NCBI RefSeq assembly: GCF_017255415.1
Contig: NZ_JAFJZZ010000008.1
Location: 1-64,000 of the forward strand
Direction of reading: 5' to 3'
DNA from: Clostridium aminobutyricum
GTDB lineage: Bacteria > Bacillota > Clostridia > Peptostreptococcales > Anaerovoracaceae
Length of the DNA stretch: 64,000 bases
Part shown: positions 63,772-64,000 of the stretch, piece by piece
Numbering within the stretch: the stretch's first letter is position 1
Layout: each line of letters starts with the position of its first letter
Position numbers and translations under genes: made by a program
The notes under the pieces: generated by a model
Seen by the model: the letters and a program-made list of their open reading frames with translations, nothing else
Told to the model about the DNA's origin: nothing
The model's database searches: none

Positions 63772-64000
63772 ATGATAATGATTTGGAACCAAAGACAAGT
63801 TTTTACTTGCAGTTCCTGGGATAAGTTGTATAGAGCCCGCGAGATCCTTGCGGAGAATAATGTCGAATACACTTATAAAGCAGTTCATCATGATATTCAT
63901 AGGATCCTTAATCCTGAAAAAGGAAACAAGAGTATATTTGACGAAAATCTTGAATATGATTTGACGTTTTATATTTATGTTCGTGATACAAATTATGAAC
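63772..64000 (+). CDS. hypothetical protein, cut by the window end
   Basis: An open frame of at least 76 codons runs off the window. It begins MIMIWNQRQVFTCSSWDKLY, then RAREILAENNVEYTYKAVHHD. GAAGAGG lies about 10 nt before the ATG. A second in-frame ATG is two codons on. The pattern of a short strand, helix and strand recalls small DUF2007-like or thioredoxin-like proteins, but the visible part is too short to assign. Promoter not obvious. Confidence 0.5.
   Translation, partial: MIMIWNQRQVFTCSSWDKLYRAREILAENNVEYTYKAVHHDIHRILNPEKGNKSIFDENLEYDLTFYIYVRDTNYE

Overview
The window looks like a chromosomal segment of a low-GC, endospore-forming, anaerobic Clostridia (Firmicutes). Supporting signs are a spore photoproduct lyase, reverse rubrerythrin, bacteriohemerythrin, a [FeFe]-hydrogenase-family protein, an 8-Fe ferredoxin, a K+-dependent membrane pyrophosphatase, the redox repressor Rex, an ornithine-racemase-type enzyme, M20 peptidases, strong AGGAGG ribosome sites, and TTGACA/TATAAT promoters. 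The genus cannot be fixed from sequence alone. No rRNA, tRNA or CRISPR array was seen.

Layout. 0-1.6 kb: a tyrosine recombinase and small accessory fragments. 1.7-5 kb: an aminotransferase-like and a D-2-hydroxyacid-dehydrogenase-like gene, both missing canonical catalytic residues, facing a GntR/FCD regulator. 5.2-10.9 kb: a methyltransferase and two c-di-GMP signalling proteins. 11-16.7 kb: a C_GCAxxG_C_C protein, tandem acyl-CoA synthetases and an ornithine/alanine racemase. 17-19 kb: a PadR-DUF1700-DUF4097 operon and bacteriohemerythrin. 19.8-24 kb: membrane pyrophosphatase, hydrogenase-like protein, reverse rubrerythrin. 24-29.4 kb: a ligand-binding lipoprotein, NfuA-like scaffold, CapA-like protein, PepV, and an FMN riboswitch controlling ribU. 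30.7-33.7 kb: tsaE-tsaB-rimI-(small Cys protein)-tsaD, for tRNA t6A synthesis, followed by a long palindromic repeat. 33.8-39.7 kb: ABC-F protein, acyl carrier protein, rex, ferredoxin, a P-loop/Asp23 fusion, 8-oxoG glycosylase, DUF554. 39.8-46.7 kb: CIRCE-controlled groESL, a VanY-like peptidase, and guaB-guaA.

An accessory stretch follows (46.8-50.5 kb). It has an ISNCY-type insertion sequence with an internal deletion, a candidate small RNA, two tandem zinc-ribbon genes, a solitary infC that appears to start at ATT, and an IS110 fragment. Two more c-di-GMP proteins (50.5-53.3 kb), a small promoter/operator-controlled peptide gene, and a YfcC transporter-PepV operon come next. From 57 to 61.7 kb are three tiny hydrophobic-peptide genes. 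Two of them face convergent small RNAs with their own terminators, as in type I toxin-antitoxin loci. They surround splB, a DMT permease and a secreted stalk-domain protein. prfC and a gene cut by the window edge close the segment.

Most housekeeping genes are ordinary. The most distinctive points are the putative type I toxin-antitoxin loci, the catalytically altered enzyme pair at 1.8-4.2 kb, a Tritrichomonas-type IMP dehydrogenase, the solitary ATT-start infC beside the zinc-ribbon pair, and the 102-bp palindrome after tsaD.
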